A DNA stretch of 64,000 bases from the NCBI RefSeq assembly GCF_042675665.1, contig NZ_JBHTJI010000001.1, forward strand, positions 1,922,001 to 1,986,000, written 5' to 3'. Source of the stretch: Mariniflexile jejuense (GTDB lineage Bacteria > Bacteroidota > Bacteroidia > Flavobacteriales > Flavobacteriaceae). Made by a program: the position numbers and the translations under genes. The notes beneath the pieces are model-generated. The model saw nothing but the letters and a program-made list of their open reading frames with translations. It was not told the DNA's origin and ran no database searches. This document shows, piece by piece, positions 36,995-46,715 of this stretch; position 1 is the first letter of the stretch, and the number at the start of each line of letters is the position of its first letter.

Positions 36995-39151
36995 TTACGG
37001 CATTGATTTTAAGCCTTCCCATTTAACGTTCCATTTTCCATCTTTTGGAAACCCAGGGTTTTTAACTGTGTTACCATCATAACCAGCGCACATAAGTGCT
37101 ATAGCAGAAAGAATACCGCCATTTCCAGGTAAATACAATGTTAATCTTTCGTTTTGGTAGTTATGCCCTCCGGGTAAATACGTATTTGTTTTTTGGCCTC
37201 TTAATAAAGCTTTTATGGCATCATCAGGACGGTTAAGTCTAGTTGCTGTCATAGCTTCCATAGGAAAATCCCATCCCCAAGTATGGTCCCAATGCCAAAC
37301 TTTATCAACAATATCAAACGTTCTATTCATTACGTTAATATCAACATAATTATTTTGAGGTAATGCGCTTAAAGCACCTAAAACTGCAGGATGATCAATA
37401 GTATGCTCGCTTGTTGGTGAATATGAATTTGGTACACTTTCAGCCGCTAAATACACACCATCTTTTTGAGCCATTGGTGACAGTTTATCTATAATTTTTT
37501 GCCATTCCGTTTCTGGTTTTAGTCCTAAACGCTCACGCCATTGTTGTGCTGTTTGTAATGCCCATTTCCAATAGGCTAACTCCCAAGGCGAATTAAACGT
37601 TTCTAGTTTATCAAAACATTCTTGTGCAGGAATAACACCTTTTCCTAAAATATAACGGTCGTTTTCAACATCATAATTTGGATAGGAAGCCATAAAATCG
37701 GCTGTTGAAAATATTAATTTTTGGTACTTTTCTAAGTTCTCTTTTGTTGGATTATTTCTATAAATTAATTCAGCTAAATAAATAACGTGTGGTTGTTGCC
37801 ATATTAAAAACGACCCAACGTTTGATGGTGCTTCATCAGCTTGATGGTCAGTCATTTTTTGCCAACGCACACCTTTGTAACCTTGTCTTTCGGCTATTAA
37901 TTTTGCCTTGTCATAGGCATCAAAATACCAACCAATGCTGTTTTCTAATAAATTAGTTCTTCCCCAAAGTGGGTAATGTGCTGCATGCCACCAATACATT
38001 TCCATGTGTGGTTTTCCATACCAACTATTATATGTTAAACCCGTTTCTTGAACCGGATAATGGCCAGCACATTGTGAACGGGTTAGGTATTGTGATAGTA
38101 CAACACGTCTTTCAATTTCAAAAGCTCTTGTATCGGTACATTCTGAAAAATCGACAGCGCCACCAGACATCCAAAATTGCTCCCAACCTTTAATGCTATT
38201 TTTTTCAATGTTATTGAACTTTAGTGTTTTTTCATTTCTTTCTTGTGAAAATTCTACAGCAACTTCAACACTATTTTCAGCATTTGGTTGTATTGTAAAA
38301 TAATGGTCCTTAACTTTTGTAATTATTGCCTCTGTATTTAAACTAGCTTCTACAATATAGTGGTCGCTATCTAAAGTTCTACTGAAAATAAAATGTTTCC
38401 CGTATTCTTTATCTACACTAGTTTGATGCATGTCATTATCTTCATAATTGGCACCTCTATCATCAAACTTCATTGTAGGGTATGGAAATCTGAATTTTAA
38501 CTTTATACGGTTTTCTTTTAGTAATGAAGATTCAATTTTGGCTGCAATAGCATCAAGTTTTGAATCGCCATAAGTAATTACTTTTACAGGAATACCTTCT
38601 ACTGTAAAATTACTTTCAATTTTTCCAGTCCATAAATTTAATTCTTGGTTAATATCTTTTATATCGTTAGGTGTTGCAATGCTACCATCTTTCTTTAAAA
38701 TTTCTAAACCTATATTTCCTAACTGCAAACGGTGTGGGTTAGCTCTAAAATAATCGGCTGCATCATTTTTCCGCTTGTCTTCTCTATTTTGAATGGCATA
38801 CAAACTATTTGGGTTTCCATTAAAATCATAGCCTTTTAGTGTTTCACTAAATTCATAATTTTCTTGATTTAATGATGTATGCCAACCCCATTCAGACTGT
38901 GTTCCTAAAGGCACACCTTTTTCATAAAACTCTGGAAATGACTGCAAACCAGTAGCATCAACTGTAAAGGAAAATTTACCATTACCAACATTTAATGAGC
39001 CTAATGTATCAATTTTGGATATTTTAACATTATGCCTTGTTACCACAGCATTACGGTTAATTTTTTGAGGATTTGTTTGCGCTTTTTCTTTACACGAATA
39101 CATGCTTAAAACAGCAATAAATACAAGTAAATAAAGGTTCCTTTTTTTCAT
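36995..39151 (-). CDS. Six-hairpin glycosidase-like lipoprotein, family unassigned
   Basis: The 718-residue lipoprotein (Cys near residue 20, MYSCKEKAQ) has an N-terminal beta-rich part (about 40-310) and a C-terminal helical barrel (about 320-700). The helical part has features of the GH65/GH95-like clan: AAHYPLWGRTNLLENSIGWY, GYKGVRWQKMTDHQ, FLIWQQPHVIYLAELIYR and HWDHTWGWDFPMEAMTATR. I cannot assign a GH family. It is the last gene of a seven-gene minus-strand operon, 26 bp after the GH43-like gene. I infer an exo-acting hydrolase removing a side-chain sugar from a branched pectin; Glu or Asp in the AQECFD and DHQADEAP regions are candidate catalytic residues. Confidence 0.7.
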   Translation of the reverse strand: MKKRNLYLLVFIAVLSMYSCKEKAQTNPQKINRNAVVTRHNVKISKIDTLGSLNVGNGKFSFTVDATGLQSFPEFYEKGVPLGTQSEWGWHTSLNQENYEFSETLKGYDFNGNPNSLYAIQNREDKRKNDAADYFRANPHRLQLGNIGLEILKKDGSIATPNDIKDINQELNLWTGKIESNFTVEGIPVKVITYGDSKLDAIAAKIESSLLKENRIKLKFRFPYPTMKFDDRGANYEDNDMHQTSVDKEYGKHFIFSRTLDSDHYIVEASLNTEAIITKVKDHYFTIQPNAENSVEVAVEFSQERNEKTLKFNNIEKNSIKGWEQFWMSGGAVDFSECTDTRAFEIERRVVLSQYLTRSQCAGHYPVQETGLTYNSWYGKPHMEMYWWHAAHYPLWGRTNLLENSIGWYFDAYDKAKLIAERQGYKGVRWQKMTDHQADEAPSNVGSFLIWQQPHVIYLAELIYRNNPTKENLEKYQKLIFSTADFMASYPNYDVENDRYILGKGVIPAQECFDKLETFNSPWELAYWKWALQTAQQWRERLGLKPETEWQKIIDKLSPMAQKDGVYLAAESVPNSYSPTSEHTIDHPAVLGALSALPQNNYVDINVMNRTFDIVDKVWHWDHTWGWDFPMEAMTATRLNRPDDAIKALLRGQKTNTYLPGGHNYQNERLTLYLPGNGGILSAIALMCAGYDGNTVKNPGFPKDGKWNVKWEGLKSMP

Positions 39152-39177
39152 TTTAATATCTTTTTTATTAGATTGAT

Positions 39178-40803
39178 TTAAAATTTATTTTTGTTTTTCA
39201 CCAAGCAAACATCATCAATTTGACATGATGCATTTGCTATTCCTTCTGCCATAAAACCAATTTCAACTTTACCATTTAAAACATGAATGTCATTTATTTC
39301 TATAGCTGTCCATTGTGCATTTGGTTCAATAATTGGCAAAAAAGTTTGTTTGTTTACACTTTCTGCATACATATTTAATTTAGTAAAGCCTGAAGTATTT
39401 TTAATTTTAGCAGATAGTTTATAAAGCCCATCTTCCAATTTTACAAATTGATTAGACTCTATAACTTGATATACTTTTCTTTTGAAATTTATATTATCAG
39501 AAATGTTTAGACTTTTTTCACCAACAACTTGTTTTCTATCTTCTTCAGTGTTAAAATAATTTAATACAGGAGATTCATCATCTCCAACAACTATAGTATT
39601 ACCTTGATAAATTAGCGTTGTCCACCCTTTTAATTGTTCTTGTATAGGTTTTACAGGACTTGGAATGTGCCTTCTATCTGCTTCAAAACTTCCATTTTTA
39701 ACGTAATCGTTATCCGATGCAACTGCCCAACTTCCAGTAGAAACATCAAAATCCCATGAATTTAGAGAGTTGAAATAAGGGGTTTCTCCATCAAACGTTA
39801 TTGGAAACCATTGATTGTACCCCAAGCCATTACCTGCAAAATCTGCCCATCTATCACCACAATAAATAACAAGTTCTTGATTACTTCCTTTAATTGAAGT
39901 AAAAAAACCCGTTTGTGTAATATGCGCATAATCGTCCATACAGCCAGGTGTGATAAGCATTTTGTTTATTGGTGTATATGGTCCTTTAATTTTGTCTGCC
40001 ACTAAGTAATAGGCATAAGATGAATCCCAACCATAAAGATTTGATGCAAATAAATAATATTTGCCATTATATTTAAACATACAATTCCCTTCTCTACCAG
40101 CACCTCTAAAAACTTCGGTGCAATCAAGCAGATTTACCATGCCTTCTTTTACACCAATTTCTGATATGTAAATTTTATTTCGACCATTTCCGTATGAATA
40201 TACAAGGTATGAAATACCTGTATCTTCATCCGTAAATACCGTTTGATCTCCCGTATTTGACGTACCGATCATGGCTTTCATGTTTATCCTTTGATGCCAC
40301 TTAAATGGGCCTATTGGACTATCAGAAACTGTTATTAATACTTGATCATCATGCTGAATAAACATAGCATATTTTTTAAGTACACTAATATAAACTACAC
40401 CCAATCGTCCCAACCATTTTGTATTACTGTAATGCTTGTTGATTTCCTCTTTTGTTAGTACTGGTTTTTCAGAATCCCAGTTTACTAAATCTGTAGATGT
40501 GTAGCAAGTAACTGATAAAAAAGTGGCATTAGGTTGTGTTACAGTTGGGTTATTTCTGTATAATTCTGCTTCATTATATTGAACACCATACCAATAGTAT
40601 TTTCCAATATTTGTATTAGGATCTGTAAATTTAAAAATACCTCCTCCTTGGCTATATATTGGTTCACCGTTTTTAGTATCCCAAAATCTATCGTTTTTAA
40701 TATTTAATGTTTGTGCTACTAAAGTATAATTAGAACAAAACCATAACAGTACTAAAAATAATATATTTATGTTCATTATTCTTTTCATTTTTAATAGTCT
40801 CAT
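39178..40803 (-). CDS. GH43-like beta-propeller glycosidase
   Basis: The 541-residue secreted product starts its mature part with TLNIKNDRFWDTKNGEPIYSQGGG and then KYYWYGVQY, the opening typical of exo-galactanase-like and related GH43 subfamilies. Other propeller parts are VCYTSTDLVNWDSE-type repeats, DQTVFTDEDTGISYLVYSYG, REGNCMFKYNGKYYLFAS and a C-terminal beta-sandwich (about 385-541) that may bind carbohydrate. The likely catalytic Asp and Glu are in DEDTG and AGREGNCMF. A galactose- or arabinose-containing side chain of rhamnogalacturonan is the probable target. Several ATG codons (residues 1, 6, 10) could start it; the signal peptide is intact from any. Confidence 0.78.
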   Translation of the reverse strand: MRLLKMKRIMNINILFLVLLWFCSNYTLVAQTLNIKNDRFWDTKNGEPIYSQGGGIFKFTDPNTNIGKYYWYGVQYNEAELYRNNPTVTQPNATFLSVTCYTSTDLVNWDSEKPVLTKEEINKHYSNTKWLGRLGVVYISVLKKYAMFIQHDDQVLITVSDSPIGPFKWHQRINMKAMIGTSNTGDQTVFTDEDTGISYLVYSYGNGRNKIYISEIGVKEGMVNLLDCTEVFRGAGREGNCMFKYNGKYYLFASNLYGWDSSYAYYLVADKIKGPYTPINKMLITPGCMDDYAHITQTGFFTSIKGSNQELVIYCGDRWADFAGNGLGYNQWFPITFDGETPYFNSLNSWDFDVSTGSWAVASDNDYVKNGSFEADRRHIPSPVKPIQEQLKGWTTLIYQGNTIVVGDDESPVLNYFNTEEDRKQVVGEKSLNISDNINFKRKVYQVIESNQFVKLEDGLYKLSAKIKNTSGFTKLNMYAESVNKQTFLPIIEPNAQWTAIEINDIHVLNGKVEIGFMAEGIANASCQIDDVCLVKNKNKF

Positions 40804-40818
40804 CTATTGTTTTAAATT

Positions 40819-41892
40819 TTAGTTGATTTTAAAAATAAACCCAGAAGCTGTTTCATATTTTCCACCTTGTGAAGCTGTAAACAGATAGGTTGCTTTTCCG
40901 TTTTGAAATAACACTTGTGGGCGTTCAGCACGACCGTAACGGTTTAAATGCTTTGGTGGCGGCGGCTGTGTTACATATTTCTCTAATTCTTGATAACCAA
41001 TTTGTGGTTTAGACCAATGCTTACCATCTTCAGAATCCATATACAAGCCTTTATCAATCCCATAAACTCCTAAATCTCTTGCCAACATTTTGAATTTACC
41101 ATCATACCAAACAAAAGCATCTTCACATTGTTGATTGTTTCCCATAGCGTGAAAATCAATTACTGGGTTTCCTTCATATTTTAAGTATGGACCATAAAGT
41201 GATTTTGCAATGGCTAATCCGTATTTTCTGTTGCCTTTCACTTCAAATTTAGGGTTTACATACCCTTCAGTATCAAACGATTTATAATATAGCCAATACT
41301 CGCCATTTGGGTGTTTTAAGAACGATGGATTTGTGGTACAATGATCATCCCATTCACCTTCATTTCCAGGAAACAAAAGTGGTTCATCAGGCCGTTTCCA
41401 AGGACCATAAAGCGAATCTGACGTTGCCAATCCTACGCGTTGTGTATTTAATTTTCCGTTGGAATTTCCCATAAAAAATAATGCATATTTTCCATCTACA
41501 AAATGAATACTTGGATTATGGCATGTGGTAGCGTCCCAAAAACCTTCTCCTCTAGGTGCCAAAACAGTACTTACATATTGGTAAGGTCCTTCTGGTTTAT
41601 TTGCAACAGCATGAGCAATTTCTGAGCTGTTGGTCCATCCACTCATACTTTTAGCTTTTGGCCAACGAGAAAAAAACACATGAATTTTGCCGTCAGAACC
41701 TTCAATGGGGCTATTGCACCAAACATAATAATCTTCAAACTCTAAAGCGCGACCAACAGGTGATAAACTTTTTTCAAAATCAGACAATGGTAATTGTTGT
41801 AAAATATTATTTAAAAAACCACTCGCATTTATGGGTATACATGCGCTTATAGCACCAAGCACTGAAGTTGATATGAAGTCTTTTCTATTCAT
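40819..41892 (-). CDS. Five-bladed beta-propeller glycosidase-like protein
   Basis: The 357-residue product begins MNRKDFISTSVLGAISA, a Tat-like or ordinary signal with KD in place of a strict twin Arg. Propeller repeats are evident: YYVWCNSPIEGSDGKIHVFFSRW, TCHNPSIHFVDGKYALFFMG, HCTTNPSFLKHPNGEYWLYYKS and CEDAFVWYDGKFKMLAR. The layout resembles GH43 and GH117-like enzymes, but I cannot place the family. Asp and Glu in DATTCHNPS, DDHCTTNPS and QCEDAFVW are the candidate active-site positions. Its ATG directly follows the stop codon of the DUF4450 gene, so the two are surely co-transcribed. Confidence 0.75.
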   Translation of the reverse strand: MNRKDFISTSVLGAISACIPINASGFLNNILQQLPLSDFEKSLSPVGRALEFEDYYVWCNSPIEGSDGKIHVFFSRWPKAKSMSGWTNSSEIAHAVANKPEGPYQYVSTVLAPRGEGFWDATTCHNPSIHFVDGKYALFFMGNSNGKLNTQRVGLATSDSLYGPWKRPDEPLLFPGNEGEWDDHCTTNPSFLKHPNGEYWLYYKSFDTEGYVNPKFEVKGNRKYGLAIAKSLYGPYLKYEGNPVIDFHAMGNNQQCEDAFVWYDGKFKMLARDLGVYGIDKGLYMDSEDGKHWSKPQIGYQELEKYVTQPPPPKHLNRYGRAERPQVLFQNGKATYLFTASQGGKYETASGFIFKIN

Positions 41893-44800
41893 TTAATCTC
41901 TTATTAATGTAACACTCATTAATCCAATAATAACATCATTAGCCATAGCTTTAATTTCCAGTTTTTTAAGGGTTTTATTTTTATTTAACGGCAAATCAAG
42001 TATTGTTCCTGCTCCGCCATCAATTCCAAAATCGGTAAAGCCTTTAATGGGAGTGAACTCTTCAAAATCTCTGGTTATGCTACCCGATTTTAAATATACT
42101 CTTGGTGGTTTTGGCGCATTGGTTGTAAACGCTAACCCATCAATAAAATAATCTTGTTCTACTGGCCACCAGTTTTCAGGATTTTTAAGCTGAAGTATTT
42201 CAGTACTTTCATCTGTGTAAGTTACTATAATTTCACCGTTTACAAACCTGCTTTGCATTGGGTTTGTGGTTCCTGCCAACATAAAATAAGCATGCGATGC
42301 GTTTCCTGTAAGTGGTAATTCGATAGCTTTTGGAAAATTATCCCATTGTGAAACGAAAGCAATGTTACTTTTTTCTGGATTAGATGGCGTAATAAAAGGT
42401 ATGTTTTGCGGACTTACAATCGTATTATTCTCACCAGCCATTTTGCGTAAACCTGAATCGTCTATAATTGGTTTTATAAATGGGTAACACCAGTTGCCAA
42501 TACCTTGCGTTGGCAGCTGTAAGGTTGGTGATGTGGGTCGTGGACTTAAATATTTTTCTTCAAAAATAGCAGTTAGTTTACAGTTAAAAATAGTTTCTAA
42601 GTCAACTTTATCAAAATTTGTATTTAATGGTAATTTTTTATCCCAATTTTGGAATTTAAATTCTGACTCCTTTTCAATAATTTTTATATGAATAGGTTGC
42701 CACCACAACATATTTTTTTGTTTTAATTGAATGAAAAAAGTTTTATATCCTTTATCTGAATTGATTATAAAATCAAATTGATTTTTAGTTTTATTTACTT
42801 CTAAAACGGAAGCTTGTGGATTGTAAATTTTGATGATTTCAGCTTTAAAAACATTAAACTGTAGTTGTTTATTTTGATTTCCTTCAAACTCAAAAACAGG
42901 TAGTTCTAGCTTATTGCCTTTCCATTTTATTTCAATGTCATATTTCTTTTGAAACGGACTTTCTATTATTAATCTCGGGTTTCCAATGGCGGTTTCATCA
43001 AGTTTCCAAGTTACTTTTTTGTTGTTTATTTTGACATATTCTACTGCTTCATTTGGAACGTTTACAGAGAAATTAAGATGCATCTGCTTACTGAAATTGG
43101 ATTCAATAACATAGTTTGAAACGCCATTTTCTTCCGCGAAAGCGATATTAATATCAGGAATATTTAATGATGCATAATTCCAATGTTTAGGGAAACCAGG
43201 TTTTATATACAAGGTGTTTTCAATAGCATTTGGTTGAATACCAAACAAACCTTCTACCAACGAACGTGCTGCCATCCCAATAGGGTCGGCAAAATCGCGA
43301 TACAATTCACCACGGATGGCATCATAATACGATAACTGCTGAAAACTGCCTGGAGATGCACCCAAATACATACTTTCAATTAGCGCACTTTGCCACAATT
43401 TAAAGGCTTCTTCACTTCTACCACCTTGCCAATACGCCAAAGTAGCATGTAAATTTTCGGCCAACGCTACATTGTTAACAGACCACGTGTAGGGTTGCCA
43501 ATTTGAGGTTGACAGTAAGTATAAATCCGATTGAGGTAAACCTTCAGCTTTGACAGGAATATTTGGAATTTCTGTATCTACATACCTTAAAGATTGATAT
43601 GCTTGAAATGGGTTTGCAATACCTTCGTCTAATGCATGATAAATAGTCCAAATTCCTGGAGTATCATGTACTAATTGGTTTCCTAACAAGTCTTTATATT
43701 CTGCAAAAACACCTTTTTCAGAAATCCACAAATTGGTTTCGATGGCCTTTTTTATGTGTTTTGCTTCCTTAATATATGGTTCTGGATTTTCACCCAAAAG
43801 TTTAGCAACACTAGCAGCTAATACATTACAGCTATAATTGTAAGCCGACGCATAGGTAACGCCGCCACCCGAATATTGTAAGGCATCGCTTGCCCAAATA
43901 GTGGCGTAGGCATCGTAAAGTCCGTCGCCATCGGCATCAAAATTTCGTTTTTCCCAAGCGATATGGTGTTTTATAACTTGCCATAATTGTTTAATAAAAT
44001 CAACATCACCTGTCCATTGATAATGACGAAGCAGTTGATTAATAAACACCGAATTCATATCATAGTGATGCGCCTTCGTGTTATTATTTGGGTTTCTACT
44101 AATATAACCACGACTAAACATGGCGGTTCCTAAAACCTCTTTTTGTCTGGCAAAATTTCTAAACGTATCCAAAACAACCGGACCAGTTTCAGGTTCTAAA
44201 ACTTGTGAATTGGCGTAACTTTTAAAATGTGTTTCAGCCCTGTCATGCCAACCAAGTGGATTGGCAACATAAGCACCTCGCCATGCATTTAAGTGCATAC
44301 GCCATGCTATAGAACCATGCAAATACGCTGGATTCTCCCAAATAGCATCACCAGCAATTGCTAATGCACCACCCAAGGTATTTAGATAAGAATCGGGTGT
44401 TTTTAAAGAAACTCTTGATGCTAATTGCTTTACTTTTTGAACCGCTTGATTAAATTCTATTTTTAATTGTGATTGGGTAGTTTCAACAATATTATTATTG
44501 TTTTCTAGTTTCCAAAACAAAGTATCTTTAGAAAGTAAATCGATTTTACCAATTACAACAGGTAAACTATCAACTTTCGATTTGAACAAGTTATTCGGAC
44601 TTTTTTCTGAATTAACTTCAACTAATTTTAAATCAGAATTAGGGAAATAACCTGCTATATGTCTATCATTTCCTGTTTTTTGCTTGTTGTTTTCTGAACC
44701 AAAATTTAGAAGAAATCCTTCTTTTTGAAGATTATACTCATTGTTAATACAATACTCTGGCTGTAAATAAAAAACCGATTCTGGGTCGGCTCCAATATCA

Positions 44801-45306
44801 CCATCACGACTAAATTTTTTACCACTTGCACCACCATACAACCATATTAAATTAACATTTTCAGGAATGTTTTCGGTTTCAACTTTTAAAATCATAGCTT
44901 CATTTTCAGCATGAGCTACAACTTGAATTTTTATGATTCCGTTTTTTAATAATGCATCCCGAATTTCATAAAGCATGATTCCAGGATTGTATCGCGTAGC
45001 AATAGAATCGCAGGTGGAAATCCATTTGCTGGTAGTTTGAGTGGCAATTCCTAACGTAAAATTACCACCCATACCTGGCATGTATAAAGCAAATTCTGGT
45101 AAATCGCCAGCTTCAACCCTAAACCCTGTATTTGTTCCGTACAAAGCACGATTAAATTTCCTAGAACCGTTTTTTAAAACAAAACTTTCACCATCAGGAA
45201 CATAATGGATTTTTCGTGGTGTTTTCTCTTGAGAAATTCCTTGAGTTGCAAAAACTAACCATAAACATAAACAAACCGCTTTGATATGTTTTTTAGTTTG
45301 ATACAT
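41893..45306 (-). CDS. DUF4450 family six-hairpin glycosidase-like protein
   Basis: The 1137-residue secreted product (signal 1-25) has the DUF4450 opening, recognised by FVLKNGSRKFNRALYGTNTGFRV and DLPEFALYMPGMGGN (about 40-85). The centre (about 330-680) is a helical barrel with ENPAYLHGSIAWRMHLNAWRG, WHDRAETHFKSY, AHHYDMNSVFINQLLRHY and DADGDGLYDAYATIWASDALQYSGGG. Beta-rich domains finish the protein. The family is found in glycan loci of Bacteroidota; I know no firmly established reaction. The barrel suggests hydrolysis of a terminal sugar. It sits between GH105 (23 bp) and the beta-propeller protein (0 bp), consistent with a side-chain step of rhamnogalacturonan breakdown. Confidence 0.8.
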   Translation of the reverse strand: MYQTKKHIKAVCLCLWLVFATQGISQEKTPRKIHYVPDGESFVLKNGSRKFNRALYGTNTGFRVEAGDLPEFALYMPGMGGNFTLGIATQTTSKWISTCDSIATRYNPGIMLYEIRDALLKNGIIKIQVVAHAENEAMILKVETENIPENVNLIWLYGGASGKKFSRDGDIGADPESVFYLQPEYCINNEYNLQKEGFLLNFGSENNKQKTGNDRHIAGYFPNSDLKLVEVNSEKSPNNLFKSKVDSLPVVIGKIDLLSKDTLFWKLENNNNIVETTQSQLKIEFNQAVQKVKQLASRVSLKTPDSYLNTLGGALAIAGDAIWENPAYLHGSIAWRMHLNAWRGAYVANPLGWHDRAETHFKSYANSQVLEPETGPVVLDTFRNFARQKEVLGTAMFSRGYISRNPNNNTKAHHYDMNSVFINQLLRHYQWTGDVDFIKQLWQVIKHHIAWEKRNFDADGDGLYDAYATIWASDALQYSGGGVTYASAYNYSCNVLAASVAKLLGENPEPYIKEAKHIKKAIETNLWISEKGVFAEYKDLLGNQLVHDTPGIWTIYHALDEGIANPFQAYQSLRYVDTEIPNIPVKAEGLPQSDLYLLSTSNWQPYTWSVNNVALAENLHATLAYWQGGRSEEAFKLWQSALIESMYLGASPGSFQQLSYYDAIRGELYRDFADPIGMAARSLVEGLFGIQPNAIENTLYIKPGFPKHWNYASLNIPDINIAFAEENGVSNYVIESNFSKQMHLNFSVNVPNEAVEYVKINNKKVTWKLDETAIGNPRLIIESPFQKKYDIEIKWKGNKLELPVFEFEGNQNKQLQFNVFKAEIIKIYNPQASVLEVNKTKNQFDFIINSDKGYKTFFIQLKQKNMLWWQPIHIKIIEKESEFKFQNWDKKLPLNTNFDKVDLETIFNCKLTAIFEEKYLSPRPTSPTLQLPTQGIGNWCYPFIKPIIDDSGLRKMAGENNTIVSPQNIPFITPSNPEKSNIAFVSQWDNFPKAIELPLTGNASHAYFMLAGTTNPMQSRFVNGEIIVTYTDESTEILQLKNPENWWPVEQDYFIDGLAFTTNAPKPPRVYLKSGSITRDFEEFTPIKGFTDFGIDGGAGTILDLPLNKNKTLKKLEIKAMANDVIIGLMSVTLIRD

Positions 45307-45329
45307 GTATTGGCTTATAAATTTTACTA

Positions 45330-46691
45330 TTATTTCTTAGATTTTAACTGTAATGAACTATCGTTTATTTCAAACTCGTTATTCTTCAAAAGGAAAATAA
45401 CTTCAGCACCAGCCAACATAACTGGACCATACCCATGAGCCGCATAGACGTTGATAGGACGGTAATAATAAAATGCTGGATCGAAACCCATGCCTGTACC
45501 TACACAAACATCTTCCACATGTCCTTTTTCGTTTACTTTTGTAGATACAGCGTTCCAAGCAAGCATAACCACAGGTGAATATGCTGCTTTATCAATATAA
45601 CCTCTGTTAATAGCACGTGCGATAGCATACGTGTAAATTGCAGTAGCTGAAGTTTCTAAATACGTGTCGTTTCTATCAATTAATTGATGCCAAAAACCAG
45701 TGCCATCTTGATAGTGAACTAAACCTTTTACATGTAATCGTAATTGATTTAAAACATCATTATAACCTGCGTGATCTTTGGGTAAAACTTCTAGCAATTC
45801 TACTAGTGTCATAACTGCCCAACCATTAGCGCGTGCCCAATGAAATTGCGGATGCTCTTCCATAGATTGTACCCAACCATGCATGTATAAATTATTTTGG
45901 TTGTTAAACATACGCTCAGAAAATTGTTTAACCTGTTTTACAGCATCATCATAATATTTTACATCGCCAGTAAGTTTTCCCATTTGCGCCAATGCTGGCA
46001 CACTCATAAATAAATCGTCTAACCATAACGTGTTTGGTTGCGGTCTATTTCTAGCCAACGTACCATCAGGTAAACGGAATTGTTTATTGCTTATAAAGTC
46101 CATGAAATTATCAATAAGTGGTCTTAAATCAGCTTTTAAACCAGCTCTTTGAGCTTTAATCATGGCTGCACAAATTGCCCCAGCATCATCTAAAGCATGG
46201 GGACGTAATGATTGAATAATTGGTGATGGATACTTTTCATCTTTTTTTAACTTCGCATTATAAAATGGTGCGATATCTGCTATTAACTTTAATCGTTTGT
46301 TGGTATAATTTGCATATTTAGAATCACCTGTTGCTTCAGTAGTTAATTGCATACCTGCATAAGTAACACCCCACTCGTAACTTGTTAATCGAAACGCGCC
46401 TGGTTCAAAAACTGTGTTTTCATCTAAATTTTTAAGATTTGTTATTTCTTTATTTGTTTTTGAATCTATTAATTTGGATGCTGTTTTACTTTCTAAAAAA
46501 TTATAAACCCTATTTAAAGTTGCGGTAATAGTTTCTACAGATTGTACACCGTAAGGTGTTGGGTAATCTGGTTGCAACAAATGTAACGGTGCTGTAACAT
46601 CGTTTTGTGGTTCTTGTGCTGACACATTTGAAGAGAATAACAGCAAGAAAGCAGCAATACTGGTTTTTACTATGAAGATATTTGTTTTCAT
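45330..46691 (-). CDS. GH105 unsaturated rhamnogalacturonyl hydrolase-like enzyme
   Basis: The 453-residue secreted product (signal 1-25, VSAQ) has the GH105 barrel with TLWLDDLFMSVPALAQMG holding the catalytic Asp, HFWARANGWAV-type helix (HWARANGWAVMTLVELL), GFWHQLIDRNDTYLETSATAIYTYAIARA and AAHGYGPVMLAGAE. It differs clearly from the GH105 at 17929-19167, so the two probably serve different oligosaccharides. Here the company of DUF4450 and CE12 favours unsaturated rhamnogalacturonan products. It is third in the minus-strand operon, directly after DUF4861. Confidence 0.92.
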   Translation of the reverse strand: MKTNIFIVKTSIAAFLLLFSSNVSAQEPQNDVTAPLHLLQPDYPTPYGVQSVETITATLNRVYNFLESKTASKLIDSKTNKEITNLKNLDENTVFEPGAFRLTSYEWGVTYAGMQLTTEATGDSKYANYTNKRLKLIADIAPFYNAKLKKDEKYPSPIIQSLRPHALDDAGAICAAMIKAQRAGLKADLRPLIDNFMDFISNKQFRLPDGTLARNRPQPNTLWLDDLFMSVPALAQMGKLTGDVKYYDDAVKQVKQFSERMFNNQNNLYMHGWVQSMEEHPQFHWARANGWAVMTLVELLEVLPKDHAGYNDVLNQLRLHVKGLVHYQDGTGFWHQLIDRNDTYLETSATAIYTYAIARAINRGYIDKAAYSPVVMLAWNAVSTKVNEKGHVEDVCVGTGMGFDPAFYYYRPINVYAAHGYGPVMLAGAEVIFLLKNNEFEINDSSLQLKSKK

Positions 46692-46715
46692 TTTTAAATT
46701 AGTTTAATAGATGGT

